A stretch of 64,000 nt of DNA from Corynebacterium lactis RW2-5 (GTDB taxonomy: Bacteria > Actinomycetota > Actinomycetes > Mycobacteriales > Mycobacteriaceae), in the NCBI RefSeq assembly GCF_001274895.1, contig NZ_CP006841.1, forward strand, positions 620,001 through 684,000, in the 5' to 3' direction. Positions 1 through 8,676 of this stretch are shown here, piece by piece; the stretch's first letter is position 1; each line of letters opens with the position of its first letter. Both the position numbers and the translations under genes were made by a program. The notes beneath the pieces were generated by a model. It was not told the origin of the DNA, searched no databases, and was given only the letters and a program-made list of their open reading frames with translations.

Positions 1-2
1 CC

Positions 3-1229
3 GAGAAGTTCTATTTCATGGAGATGAATACCCGCCTGCAGGTGGAGCACCCGGTTACTGAACAGGTCACGGGCCTGGATCTGGTCGCGCTGCAGGTGGC
101 GGTGGCTTCGGGGCAGCCACTGCCTCTGACGCAGGAAGATGTCACGTTGACCGGGCATTCCATCGAGGCGCGCGTGTACGCGGAGGATCCGGCCGCGGGC
201 TTCCTGCCGACCGGAGGCATAGCCACCCGCGTCATCGAGCCGAGCGGTGCGGGCATTCGCGTCGACTCCGGTATCGCTGACGGCTCCGAGGTCTCCTCTC
301 TGTACGACCCGATGCTGATGAAGGTTATCGCCCACGGCTCCGACCGCACCCAGGCCCTGGAGCGACTTGACCGCGCGTTGGCCGACACCGTCGTTGCCGG
401 TGTGGGCGTCAACGTGGATTTCTGCCGCTACCTGCTACAGGTGCCGGAGGTTCGCAGCGGTGATCTCGACACCGGGCTTCTGGACCGCGTCGCCGAGGGC
501 TTCGCTGTGGCCGATACGCCTGACGACGCTTGCGTCGCGGCGGCGCTGTCCTGGCTGCAGGGGCGCTGGCCGGAGCATCCGGTATCGCCCTGGCAGACCC
601 CGGATGGCTGGCGCTCGGGAACCCCGGCTGCGCAGCGAATCCGGTTCGGGGCGGGGGAGCAGTCCCGGTTGGTGTCGCTCGTCGGCACGCCCGCGCGTGC
701 GACGGTGATTGTCGGCGATGTGGTCGCGGGACTGTCCGCGGAGGCGGAGGCGAAGGCGGCCCCGGGCGATGAGTACCCGCAGCCGCGCCACTACGAGGTG
801 TCCGCCTACCGCGACGGCGAGAGCCTGCGGGTGGTATGCGACGGAATCGCCCGGCATTTCCTGGTCGAGACGATTTCCTCGGTGTCGGGGCAGGAGGAGT
901 ACGTGGTCTCAGGCGATTCCGGAACCTGGGTTCTGCCCCGTACGGAGGTCGTCACCACGGGCGCTGACGATGCCGCGTCCGGCAGCGGCGCAGTAGTTGC
1001 CCCGATGCCGGGAGCGATTATCACGCTGGTTGCGGAGGAGGGCTCCACGGTTGAAGTGGGCGATCCGCTGCTGGTGATGGAGGCCATGAAGATGGAGCAC
1101 ACGCTGACCGCTGAGGTGGCGGGCGTCGTGAGTTTTTCGGTCTCTCCGGGCGATCAGGTCGCAGGTGACCAGCAGCTAGCGGCCATTGCCGAGCAGTCCG
1201 GGGACACGGGCACGGTCGAGCAGAACTAG
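3..1229 (+). CDS. accA1: Acyl-CoA carboxylase alpha chain, 3' part (probable 3-methylcrotonyl-CoA carboxylase)
   Basis: The reading frame is open from the left edge, so the N-terminal half (ATP-grasp start) lies outside the window; about 408 residues remain. The visible part starts with the biotin carboxylase active-site segment MNTRLQVEHPVTE, runs through the biotin-carboxylase C-terminal domain (SIEARVYAEDP) and ends in a biotinyl carrier domain with the AMKM motif; the biotinylated lysine codon is 1089-1091. The enzyme carboxylates biotin with ATP and bicarbonate for transfer to an acyl-CoA by a separate beta subunit, which must be outside the window. The following genes (acyl-CoA dehydrogenase, MaoC hydratase, CitE lyase) match the M. 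tuberculosis accA1 leucine-degradation neighbourhood, which is why the 3-methylcrotonyl-CoA substrate is inferred; a propionyl- or geranyl-CoA role cannot be excluded by sequence alone. Confidence 0.9.
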   Translation, partial: EKFYFMEMNTRLQVEHPVTEQVTGLDLVALQVAVASGQPLPLTQEDVTLTGHSIEARVYAEDPAAGFLPTGGIATRVIEPSGAGIRVDSGIADGSEVSSLYDPMLMKVIAHGSDRTQALERLDRALADTVVAGVGVNVDFCRYLLQVPEVRSGDLDTGLLDRVAEGFAVADTPDDACVAAALSWLQGRWPEHPVSPWQTPDGWRSGTPAAQRIRFGAGEQSRLVSLVGTPARATVIVGDVVAGLSAEAEAKAAPGDEYPQPRHYEVSAYRDGESLRVVCDGIARHFLVETISSVSGQEEYVVSGDSGTWVLPRTEVVTTGADDAASGSGAVVAPMPGAIITLVAEEGSTVEVGDPLLVMEAMKMEHTLTAEVAGVVSFSVSPGDQVAGDQQLAAIAEQSGDTGTVEQN

Positions 1230-1289
1230 CGAATTACAAGACTTATCGAACCAAAACGCAGCACTGACACATAAATAAGGAGCACACCC

Positions 1290-2450
1290 ATGAACCACAT
1301 CAGCACCGCAGTCCTCGGCGAGGAGTACACCGAACTGCAGAAGGTTGTCCGAGAGTTCGCCAACGAGGTCGTGAACCCGGTTGCCGCCGAGCACGACCGC
1401 AACCACACCTTCCCATACGAGGTCGTTTCCCAGATGGGCGAGATGGGCCTATTCGGGCTGCCGTTCCCGGAGGAAGTCGGCGGAATGGGAGGCGATTACC
1501 TCTCTTTCGGTATCGCCCTGGAGGAGCTGGCGAAGGTCGACCAGTCCGTCGCGATTACCCTGGAGGCCGGCGTCGGCCTGGGGGCAATGCCGATCTTCCA
1601 CTTCGGCAACGAGGAGCAGAAGAGCAAGTACCTGCCGGAGCTGACCGCGGGCAAGAAGCTAGCTGGCTTCGGTCTGACCGAGCCGGACGCGGGCTCCGAC
1701 GCCGGTGCCACCCGCACGACGGCCCGTGAGGAGGGCGACGAGTTTGTCATCAACGGCTCGAAGCAGTTTATTACCAACTCCGGCACCGACATCACCTCTC
1801 TGGTCACCGTCACCGCGGTGACCGGGCAGGACGAGTCCGGAAAGAAGGAAATCTCCACCATCATTGTCCCGAGTGGGACCGAGGGCTTCACGGTCGAACC
1901 GGGCTACGACAAAGTCGGTTGGAACGCCTCCGACACGCACCCGCTGACGTTTAGCAACGTTCGCGTTCCGAAGGAGAACCTGCTGGGCACCCGCGGCCGC
2001 GGCTTCGCTAACTTCCTATCCATCCTGGCGGAGGGTCGCGTCGCCATTGCGGCGCTCGCCACAGGAGCGGCGCAGGGCTGCGTCGACGAGTCCGTCCGCT
2101 ACGCCAAGGAGCGCAACTCGATGGGACGCGCAATCTCCGAGTACCAGGCGATTTCCTTCAAGATTGCCCGTATGGAGGCCCGCGCCCATACCGCTCGCAT
2201 GGCTTGGTACGACGCGGCTGCCAAGATGGCCGCAGGAGTGGACTTCCGCCGTGAGGCTTATATCGCGAAAATGGTCGCCTCTGAGGCAGCCATGGACAAT
2301 GCCCGGGACGCGACCCAGATTCACGGCGGCTACGGATTCATGAACGAATACCGCGTCTCCCGTCACTACCGCGACTCCAAGATTTTGGAGATCGGCGAGG
2401 GCACCACCGAGGTCCAGCTGATGCTGATCGCGCGAGGATTGGGGCTGTAA
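1290..2450 (+). CDS. fadE19: Acyl-CoA dehydrogenase, probably isovaleryl-CoA type
   Basis: This 386-residue flavoprotein has the full acyl-CoA dehydrogenase layout: N-terminal helical domain, beta-barrel middle domain with FGLTEPDAGSDAG, and C-terminal helical domain with QIHGGYGFMNEY and the closing EIGEGTTEVQ segment of short/branched-chain members. It introduces an alpha-beta double bond in an acyl-CoA and passes electrons to ETF. The start ATG is preceded by AAGGAG (1276-1281) at good spacing. It lies 60 bases after the carboxylase subunit and 3 bases before the MaoC gene, so it is in the same operon. By analogy with M. tuberculosis fadE19 in the same context, isovaleryl-CoA from leucine is the likely substrate; that assignment is inference. 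Confidence 0.88.
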   Translation: MNHISTAVLGEEYTELQKVVREFANEVVNPVAAEHDRNHTFPYEVVSQMGEMGLFGLPFPEEVGGMGGDYLSFGIALEELAKVDQSVAITLEAGVGLGAMPIFHFGNEEQKSKYLPELTAGKKLAGFGLTEPDAGSDAGATRTTAREEGDEFVINGSKQFITNSGTDITSLVTVTAVTGQDESGKKEISTIIVPSGTEGFTVEPGYDKVGWNASDTHPLTFSNVRVPKENLLGTRGRGFANFLSILAEGRVAIAALATGAAQGCVDESVRYAKERNSMGRAISEYQAISFKIARMEARAHTARMAWYDAAAKMAAGVDFRREAYIAKMVASEAAMDNARDATQIHGGYGFMNEYRVSRHYRDSKILEIGEGTTEVQLMLIARGLGL

Positions 2451-2453
2451 CCG

Positions 2454-3011
2454 ATGACCGACAACACTAACACCGCAAACACCGAGAACACCCGCGAGGT
2501 CGTTCAGCGAGGCCTCTGGTTCGAGGAGTATGAGGTCGGGGCGCGCTACCTGCATCGCCCGGGGCGCACCGTAACCGAGACCGACGATGTTTTGTTCACC
2601 ACCCTGACCATGAACACCCAGCCGCTGCACCTGGACGCGCACTGGTCCTCCCAGCAACCCGGCTTCGGCGGGCAGCGCCTGGTCAACTCCATGTGGACAC
2701 TGTCCACGGTTGTTGGGCTTTCCGTCGGGCAGCTCACGCTGGGCACCATCGTCGCAAACCTCGGCTTCACGGAGGTCGCCTTCCCCGCGCCGATGTTCCA
2801 CGGCGACACCCTCTACGCCGAAACGGTTTGCCGCTCCAAGCGCGCATCGAAGTCCCGTCCCGGGCAGGGAATCGTCGAGCTGGAGCACATCGGACGCAAT
2901 CAAGACGGCACCGTCGTCTGCCGCGCCGTCCGCTCCACGCTCGTCCAATGCTTACCCGAGGGTGTCCCGCTTGACGACGGAAACGTTGCAGGCGCGGAAG
3001 CGGGGAAGTGA
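2454..3011 (+). CDS. MaoC-like hot-dog hydratase
   Basis: A 185-residue single hot-dog protein of the MaoC/FAS1-like dehydratase family. The core begins at GLWFEEYEVGARYLHRPGRTVTE and contains the expected hydratase helix region around LHLDAHW. It begins 3 bases after the dehydrogenase stop. The M. tuberculosis equivalent in the same position (Rv2499c) is an enoyl-CoA hydratase acting in leucine and itaconate breakdown; here hydration of 3-methylglutaconyl-CoA to HMG-CoA, or of itaconyl/mesaconyl-CoA, is the likely step. The first roughly 15 residues are Asn/Thr-rich and probably disordered. Substrate is inferred from context only. Confidence 0.8.
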   Translation: MTDNTNTANTENTREVVQRGLWFEEYEVGARYLHRPGRTVTETDDVLFTTLTMNTQPLHLDAHWSSQQPGFGGQRLVNSMWTLSTVVGLSVGQLTLGTIVANLGFTEVAFPAPMFHGDTLYAETVCRSKRASKSRPGQGIVELEHIGRNQDGTVVCRAVRSTLVQCLPEGVPLDDGNVAGAEAGK

Positions 3012-3022
3012 GGAAACCGGCC

Positions 3023-3913
3023 ATGACTATCCAACATTCGCAGACGCGGTGGCAGCCGACGGGGCCGGCTATCCTTTTCGCCCCGGCCGACCGGCCGGAG
3101 CGCTTCGCCAAGGCCTCCGAGCGTGCCGACATGGTCATTCTCGACCTGGAGGATGGCTGCCGAGCGGAGAACCGCCCGGCATCCCGTGATGCCATCCGCA
3201 GCTGCAACCTGAGCCCGGACTCCACCATCGTGCGCATCAACCCGCCGGAGACCGAGGACTACACAGCGGACCTTGAGATGCTGCGTGCAACCGCGTTCCG
3301 CCAGGTGATGCTTCCGAAGGCGTCCTCGGCAAAACAGGTGGCTGACCTGGTCGCAGACCTGGGGCAGGGGACTCAGGTCATCGCACTGATTGAGACGCCA
3401 CTCGGTGTGCTCCGGGCGGAGGAAATCGCCGCGGCGGACGGGACTGCGGCCCTGTTCTGGGGCGCCGAGGACCTGGTCGCGGGAATGTCCGGTACTTCAT
3501 CCCGTTTCACCGACCCCGAGGCACAACTCGCGCCGGGACGAATTCACTCCGGTGCCTACCGCACGGTCGCCGCACATGCCCGCAGCACAGTACACCTGGC
3601 CGCCGCAGCGTACTCCAAGGCCAGCCTCGACTCCGTCTACGTCGACATCGCAGACACCGACGGGCTTTCTGCCGAGGCGATCGACGCGGCAGCCCTCGGT
3701 TTCGCCGCAACCGTATGCATCCACCCCGGTCAGGTCCCAACCATTCGCGCCGCGTATAGGCCAAGTGACGAAGAGATTGACTGGGCAACCAGGCTCCTTC
3801 GCGAAGCCGCAAAGAACTCTGGGGCATTCAGCTTCGACGGTCGCATGGTCGACGCGCCGCTGTTCCGCCAGGCCGAGGCAATCGCGCGACGTGCCGGCGT
3901 CGGCAAGCAATAG
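3023..3913 (+). CDS. citE: CitE-type CoA-ester lyase (HpcH/HpaI family), copy 1
   Basis: A 296-residue TIM-barrel lyase. It shows the family segments ILFAPADRPERFAKA, the Asp-rich metal site VILDLEDG, IALIETPLGVLRAEEI and LFWGAEDL. It cleaves a beta-hydroxyacyl-CoA into acetyl-CoA plus a keto acid; the M. tuberculosis counterpart Rv2498c handles HMG-CoA-type and citramalyl-CoA substrates. An in-frame GTG lies at 3008, but the ATG at 3023 is preferred because GAGGA (3010-3014) sits eight bases before it. It belongs to the carboxylase-dehydrogenase-hydratase operon. A second copy lies at 10592, and the two may have divided the leucine and itaconate branches, which is speculation. Confidence 0.84.
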   Translation: MTIQHSQTRWQPTGPAILFAPADRPERFAKASERADMVILDLEDGCRAENRPASRDAIRSCNLSPDSTIVRINPPETEDYTADLEMLRATAFRQVMLPKASSAKQVADLVADLGQGTQVIALIETPLGVLRAEEIAAADGTAALFWGAEDLVAGMSGTSSRFTDPEAQLAPGRIHSGAYRTVAAHARSTVHLAAAAYSKASLDSVYVDIADTDGLSAEAIDAAALGFAATVCIHPGQVPTIRAAYRPSDEEIDWATRLLREAAKNSGAFSFDGRMVDAPLFRQAEAIARRAGVGKQ

Positions 3914-3974
3914 TAACCACACCCACTGACTTTTCATCCCCTCCACAGACCTTGAACACCCGAAGGACAAACCC

Positions 3975-5711
3975 ATGACTGCAACAATCAGCAACAAGGA
4001 TGCTCAGCAGAATACTGCGGACCTGAAGACCATTCCGGCCCCGTACGGAAAGGACGTCGTCGACGAGGCCGGCAACAAAATGAGCCACGTCATCGGAGCC
4101 GGCATCGAGCAGGGAGCCGCGCCGCTACGCGACGAAACGCTCGGTGAGAACCTGCGCGCCATCGTGGAGAAGTTTCCCTCCCGTGACGCCATCGTCGATG
4201 TCTACGCCGATGTTTCCTTCACCTTCGAGCGTTTTTACAATCGAGTGTTGCGCCTGGCCAGCGCTTTCGTACGAGCGGGTTACCGCAAGGGTGACCGCAT
4301 CGGCATCTGGTCCACAAACCGTTGGGAGTGGACCGTGGTGCAGTACGCATGCCATCACGTTGGTCTAGTGCTGGTCAACATCAACCCCGCGTACCGGCAG
4401 CACGAGCTGAACTACGTGCTGGAAAAGGCCGGCGTGCGCATGGTTTTTGCAGCCCGTCGCTACAAGGACTCCGACTACCGCACGATGCTGATCGAGGCGG
4501 CCAAGCAGCGCGGCGTGCACCTGGACAAGGTCATCTACTTCGGATCCTCCGAGTGGTACGAGCACATGCATGGCGACATCGACGACCTGTCCGAGTACAC
4601 CTCGCAGCTGCACCCGGATGACCCAATCAATATCCAGTTCACCTCCGGCACCACAGGATTCCCGAAGGGCGCGACCCTGACCCACCGCAACTTGCTCAAC
4701 AACGGCTACTTCATCGGCGAGATGCTGGGCTACACCGAGGAAGACCGCGTCTGCATCCCGGTGCCGTTCTTCCACACCTTCGGCATGGTGATTGGTACCT
4801 TCGCCGCCTTCTCCCACGGGGCGGCGACGATCATCCCCGCGCCGACGTTTAAGGCCCGCGAGACGCTGAAGGCCGTCCACTCGGCGAAGGCAACCAGCCT
4901 TTACGGCGTGCCGACGATGTTCATCAACGAGTTGGAGGAGGCCCACGACCAGGAGGAATACGGCTCACCGTACGATTTGTCCATGCTGCGTACGGGCGTG
5001 ATGGCTGGTACTTCGTGCCCCTCGAAGACGATGCGCGAGGTCATGGACCGGCTCAATATGCACGAAATTGCCATCTGTTACGGCATGACCGAGACCTCGC
5101 CGGTGTCCTTCCAGACACGGAAGGACTCGCCATTGGAGAAGCGCGTCAACACCGTCGGACAGGTCATGCCCCACCTGGAGGCCCGCATCATCGACGAGGA
5201 CACGGGCGAGACGCTGCCGCGCGGCGAGCAAGGTGAAGTCGTGGTCCGCGGATACTCCGTGATGAAGGAATACTGGCAGCATCCGGAGAAAACCGCCGAG
5301 GCTATCGACGCCGATGGCTGGATGCACACCGGCGACCTGGGAGTTTTGGACGACGAGGGCTACCTGTCCATCACGGGGCGCATCAAGGACATGCTGATTC
5401 GCGGCGGTGAGAACATCTATCCGCGCGAAATTGAGGAGTTCCTGTTTACCCACCCAGCGGTGGTGGACGCGCAGGTCATCGGTGTCCCGGACGACAAGTA
5501 CGGCGAGGAGATTATGGCATGGCTCATCCTCCACGACGATGCCGAAGACCTCACGGCCGACGACATTGCGAGCTTCGCCCAGGGCAAGCTCTCTCGGCAT
5601 AAGATTCCGCGCTATGTCCACGTCGTTGACGAGTTCCCGATGACCGCCTCCGGCAAGGTCCGCAAGGTGGAAATGCGCGAGATGGCGCCGAAGATTCTGG
5701 GGTGGGTGTAA
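3975..5711 (+). CDS. fadD35: AMP-forming acyl-CoA synthetase, copy 1
   Basis: A 578-residue adenylate-forming ligase of the FadD/medium-chain type. The P-loop-like motif FTSGTTGFPKGATLTH, the YGMTETSP motif, the WMHTGDLG hinge region and the catalytic C-terminal lysine in TASGKVRKVEM are all present. It activates a carboxylic acid to its CoA ester with ATP. It sits 61 bases after the first CitE gene and 6 bases before the CoA-transferase genes, so it is probably co-transcribed with both. The paralogue at 8677 is similar over its whole length, with one 108-base tract that is identical apart from a single base (see findings). The acid substrate is unknown; branched-chain or terpenoid-like acids fit the neighbourhood. 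Confidence 0.88.
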   Translation: MTATISNKDAQQNTADLKTIPAPYGKDVVDEAGNKMSHVIGAGIEQGAAPLRDETLGENLRAIVEKFPSRDAIVDVYADVSFTFERFYNRVLRLASAFVRAGYRKGDRIGIWSTNRWEWTVVQYACHHVGLVLVNINPAYRQHELNYVLEKAGVRMVFAARRYKDSDYRTMLIEAAKQRGVHLDKVIYFGSSEWYEHMHGDIDDLSEYTSQLHPDDPINIQFTSGTTGFPKGATLTHRNLLNNGYFIGEMLGYTEEDRVCIPVPFFHTFGMVIGTFAAFSHGAATIIPAPTFKARETLKAVHSAKATSLYGVPTMFINELEEAHDQEEYGSPYDLSMLRTGVMAGTSCPSKTMREVMDRLNMHEIAICYGMTETSPVSFQTRKDSPLEKRVNTVGQVMPHLEARIIDEDTGETLPRGEQGEVVVRGYSVMKEYWQHPEKTAEAIDADGWMHTGDLGVLDDEGYLSITGRIKDMLIRGGENIYPREIEEFLFTHPAVVDAQVIGVPDDKYGEEIMAWLILHDDAEDLTADDIASFAQGKLSRHKIPRYVHVVDEFPMTASGKVRKVEMREMAPKILGWV

Positions 5712-5717
5712 GAACTT

Positions 5718-6470
5718 ATGACGAAGACAACGAAGATGACTGGACGCGAACTGGTCGCGGGCTTGGTCGAGGATGGGATGACCATCGCAGTTGGAGGCTT
5801 CGGGCTCTGCGGGGTTCCCTTCACACTGATCGAAGGCGTCCGAGACTCCGGGGCGAAGGACCTCACCATCGTGTCCAATAACATGGGCGTCGACGGCCAG
5901 GGGCTCGGCATCCTGCTGGAGAACAAACAGGTCACGAAGGTGATTTCCTCCTACGTTGGGGAAAACAAAGAGTTTGCCCGCCAGTACCTCGAAGGCGAGC
6001 TTGAGGTCGAGTTCACTCCGCAGGGAACGCTTGCGGAGCGACTACGTGCAGGGGGAGCGGGCATCCCGGCTTTCTATACCGCGACCGGCGTCGGCACGCT
6101 GGTGGCAGAGGGAAAACCCCACGCTGAGTTCGATGGCAGGACCTACGTGCAGGAGCGCGGAATCGTCGCTGACCTCGGTCTAGTACACGCCTACTCGGGG
6201 GACATCGATGGCAACCTCGTCTACCGCCGCACGGCCCAGAATTTCAACCCCCTGTGCGCGGCATCCGGACGAGTGACGGTCGCGGAGGTCGAGCACCTGC
6301 TCGGACGCGGCGAGATCGACCCTGATTACGTAATGACCGCCGGCGTCTTTGTCCAGCATGTCGTGCGTGGCGATGGCCGAGAAAAGCCCATCGAGCAGCG
6401 CACAACGCGCTCCCGCAATACCGCCTCGGACCATGACGCAGGCGACGCCGCGACCGGAGAGGAAGTGTGA
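5718..6470 (+). CDS. scoA: 3-oxoacid CoA-transferase subunit A
   Basis: A 250-residue family I CoA-transferase alpha subunit. The N-terminal glycine-rich CoA-binding stretch AVGGFGLCGVPFTLIEGV and the internal GGAGIPAFYTATGVGT segment are typical of succinyl-CoA:acetoacetate transferases. With subunit B (6 bases downstream) it moves CoA from succinyl-CoA to acetoacetate, which is exactly what HMG-CoA cleavage by the upstream lyase would release. The last ~25 residues, after the HVVRGD segment, are a polar extension that may be dispensable. Confidence 0.9.
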   Translation: MTKTTKMTGRELVAGLVEDGMTIAVGGFGLCGVPFTLIEGVRDSGAKDLTIVSNNMGVDGQGLGILLENKQVTKVISSYVGENKEFARQYLEGELEVEFTPQGTLAERLRAGGAGIPAFYTATGVGTLVAEGKPHAEFDGRTYVQERGIVADLGLVHAYSGDIDGNLVYRRTAQNFNPLCAASGRVTVAEVEHLLGRGEIDPDYVMTAGVFVQHVVRGDGREKPIEQRTTRSRNTASDHDAGDAATGEEV

Positions 6471-6476
6471 GAAGCA

Positions 6477-7184
6477 ATGCCGAATAAGAACAACAAAACC
6501 GCCGTCGCAGCCGACCCGTCGAAGGCCGCTGAGGTTCTTGCCAAGGGCTGGAGCCGCGATGACATGGCCGCGCTGGCCGCCGGGGAGCTTCGCGACGGCG
6601 ACTACGTCAACCTTGGTATTGGCATCCCGACGCTCGTGGCGAACCACATTCCCAACGGGGTGCGAGTGCTGCTGCAAAGCGAGAACGGGATCCTCGGAAT
6701 GGGAGCCTTTCCCTACGAGGGCGACGAGGACGCGGACCTGATCAACGCCGGAAAACAAACGGTGACGCTGGTTCCCGGTGCCGCAGTGTTCGACTCCGCG
6801 ACTAGTTTCGGGATGATTCGAGGCGGGGCCGTGAAGATGGCCGTTCTCGGCGCGATGGAGGTCAGCCAGTGCGGCGACCTGGCCAACTGGATGATCCCGG
6901 GAAAGATGGTCAAGGGAATGGGCGGGGCGATGGACCTCGTCGCCGGGACGCCGCGGGTCGTGGTAATCACTGACCACATCGCCAAGGACGGTAAACCAAA
7001 ATTGGTAAAAGCCTGCGAACTGCCCCTCACTGGTGCAAAAGTAGTGAACAGAATCATTAGCAACCTAGGTAGCTTCGACGTCGCCGACAATCACCTGGTG
7101 TTGCGCCAACTGGCCCCAGGTGTCACGCTGGCCGACATCGAGGAGAATACGGAAGCCGCGTACGTCGTTGACCTCGAAGACTAA
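6477..7184 (+). CDS. scoB: 3-oxoacid CoA-transferase subunit B
   Basis: The 235-residue beta subunit of the family I CoA-transferase. It carries [17 protein letters not shown] followed by the SENGILGMG motif, whose glutamate is the catalytic residue that forms the covalent glutamyl-CoA intermediate. It starts 6 bases after subunit A, in the usual A-B order. A 25-residue Lys/Asn-rich leader precedes the domain. Its product acetoacetyl-CoA would feed the thiolase encoded 35 bases downstream. Confidence 0.9.
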   Translation: MPNKNNKTAVAADPSKAAEVLAKGWSRDDMAALAAGELRDGDYVNLGIGIPTLVANHIPNGVRVLLQSENGILGMGAFPYEGDEDADLINAGKQTVTLVPGAAVFDSATSFGMIRGGAVKMAVLGAMEVSQCGDLANWMIPGKMVKGMGGAMDLVAGTPRVVVITDHIAKDGKPKLVKACELPLTGAKVVNRIISNLGSFDVADNHLVLRQLAPGVTLADIEENTEAAYVVDLED

Positions 7185-7219
7185 CGCCCCAAACAGGACA
7201 AACTAGGAGATATAAGACT

Positions 7220-8428
7220 ATGAGCAACCTTCCCGCCCCCAGCCCGAACGACGTCGTTATCCTCGCTGGCGCCCGCACCCCGCAGGGCAAGCTGCTGGGC
7301 CAACTGGCATCTCTGACCGCGGTCGACCTCGGCGCGCATGCCATTAAGAACGCAGTCGAGCGCGCCGGAGTGAAGCCGGAGGATGTCCAGCGCGTAGTTC
7401 TCGGTCAGGTTATCCTCGCCGGAGCGGGGCAGAACCCCGCTCGTCAGACCGCCATTAAGGCCGGCCTGCCGTGGAACGTCACCGCAGAGATCGTGAATAA
7501 GGTCTGTCTTTCAGGACTGGACGCGATTATCCACGCAACACGCATGATTCGCCTGGGTGAGGCCGACGTCATCGTCGCCGGCGGCCAGGAATCCATGACT
7601 AACGCCCCGCACGTCGCTCGCGGCGTCCGTCAGGGCAAGTCCTACGGTGGCCTGAAGCTGGAGGACACCCTCGAGCGCGACGGTCTCGTCGACTCCTTCG
7701 ATGGCGTATCCATGGGCACGCTTACCGACGGTCCTAACGGCGACCTCGGCATCACTCGCGAGCAGCAGGATGAGGTCGCGGCCGCTTCTCACCAGCGTGC
7801 TGCAAAGGCACAGGCCGATGGCATCTTCGCTGAGGAGATTGCGCCGCTGGAGATTCCGCAGCGCAAGGGCGACCCGGTTATTGTCGATGCCGATCAGGGT
7901 ATCCGCCCGGAGACCACCGTCGAGACGCTGTCGAAGCTCAAGGCCGTGTTCCTGAAGGAAAACGGCACTATCACCGCCGGCAACTCCTCGCCGATTTCCG
8001 ACGGCGCGGCAGCCGTCGTCCTCGCATCGCGTGCCTACGCGGAAAAGAACGGGCTGGACTACCTGGCGGTCGTCGGCCAGGCTGGTCAGACCGCGGGCCC
8101 GGATAACTCGCTGCATGCTCAGCCGTCGGACTCCCTGAAGGAGGCCCTGCGTCGCGCGGAGTGGGATGTTCAGGAGCTCGACTTCATCGAGATTAACGAG
8201 GCCTTTGGTGCGGTTGCTGTGAAGTCGCTGCGCGAGCTGGACTACCCGCTGGAGAAAACCAATATCCACGGTGGCGCGATTGCTCTTGGCCACCCGATTG
8301 GTTGCTCCGGGGCGCGCCTTGCATTCACTGCTGCGATGGAGCTGAACCGTCGAGGTTCCGGTCGCGCAGGTGTGAGCCTGTGTGGCGGCGGTGGCCAGGG
8401 TGATGCCCTGCTGCTGTACCGCGACTAG
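7220..8428 (+). CDS. Acetyl-CoA C-acetyltransferase (thiolase)
   Basis: A full-length 402-residue thiolase. It has the N-terminal nucleophile site VCLSGLDAI (serine follows the catalytic cysteine), the GGQESMTNAPH region, the INEAFGAVAV motif, GGAIALGHPIGCSGAR with the catalytic histidine, and the closing CGGGGQGDALLL with the second catalytic cysteine. It splits acetoacetyl-CoA into two acetyl-CoA, the last step of the pathway laid out in this operon, and can also run in the condensing direction. AGGAG (7206-7210) precedes the ATG. Confidence 0.92.
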   Translation: MSNLPAPSPNDVVILAGARTPQGKLLGQLASLTAVDLGAHAIKNAVERAGVKPEDVQRVVLGQVILAGAGQNPARQTAIKAGLPWNVTAEIVNKVCLSGLDAIIHATRMIRLGEADVIVAGGQESMTNAPHVARGVRQGKSYGGLKLEDTLERDGLVDSFDGVSMGTLTDGPNGDLGITREQQDEVAAASHQRAAKAQADGIFAEEIAPLEIPQRKGDPVIVDADQGIRPETTVETLSKLKAVFLKENGTITAGNSSPISDGAAAVVLASRAYAEKNGLDYLAVVGQAGQTAGPDNSLHAQPSDSLKEALRRAEWDVQELDFIEINEAFGAVAVKSLRELDYPLEKTNIHGGAIALGHPIGCSGARLAFTAAMELNRRGSGRAGVSLCGGGGQGDALLLYRD

Positions 8429-8455
8429 TTTCCCGTGCGCTACATAGTTAGCTAT

Positions 8456-8497
8456 ATCCCGTCGGCGTTCCTCTGTTGGGGCGCAGGCGGGATTTTA
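8456..8497 (+). terminator. Possible weak terminator after the thiolase gene
   Basis: A six-base inverted repeat (ATCCCG at 8456-8461, CGGGAT at 8488-8493) with a 26-base loop is followed by a short T-rich stretch. It lies 28 bases after the thiolase stop and before the next promoter, so position supports a terminator, but the stem is short and the loop long. Confidence 0.35.
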
Positions 8498-8597
8498 TGT
8501 TCTCTGCTGGTAGTGAGTCGTATGGGGCAGGTAGCGAGCGGGATTGTGCAGCTCGTGGAACGCGAGAGAATTCTCAAAATCTTGCGTCGAAAATCCA

Positions 8598-8626
8598 TTG
8601 AAGTATGTTGTGAATCACAGTAAAGT
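8598..8626 (+). promoter_or_regulatory. Candidate housekeeping promoter of the second ligase gene
   Basis: TTGAAG (8598-8603) and TAAAGT (8621-8626) are separated by exactly 17 bases, matching the sigma-A pattern. The predicted start of transcription lies about 40 bases before the ATG at 8677. It suggests that the second ligase/lyase pair is transcribed separately from the upstream operon. Confidence 0.55.
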
Positions 8627-8676
8627 TTTAGGGGAGAAAATAATGTGACGCCAACCTGTGAGGATGCCATTTTCCT

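Noticed and set aside
8435..8623. 62-residue frame between the thiolase and the second ligase
   Set aside because: No ribosome binding site, and the frame overlaps the probable terminator and promoter.
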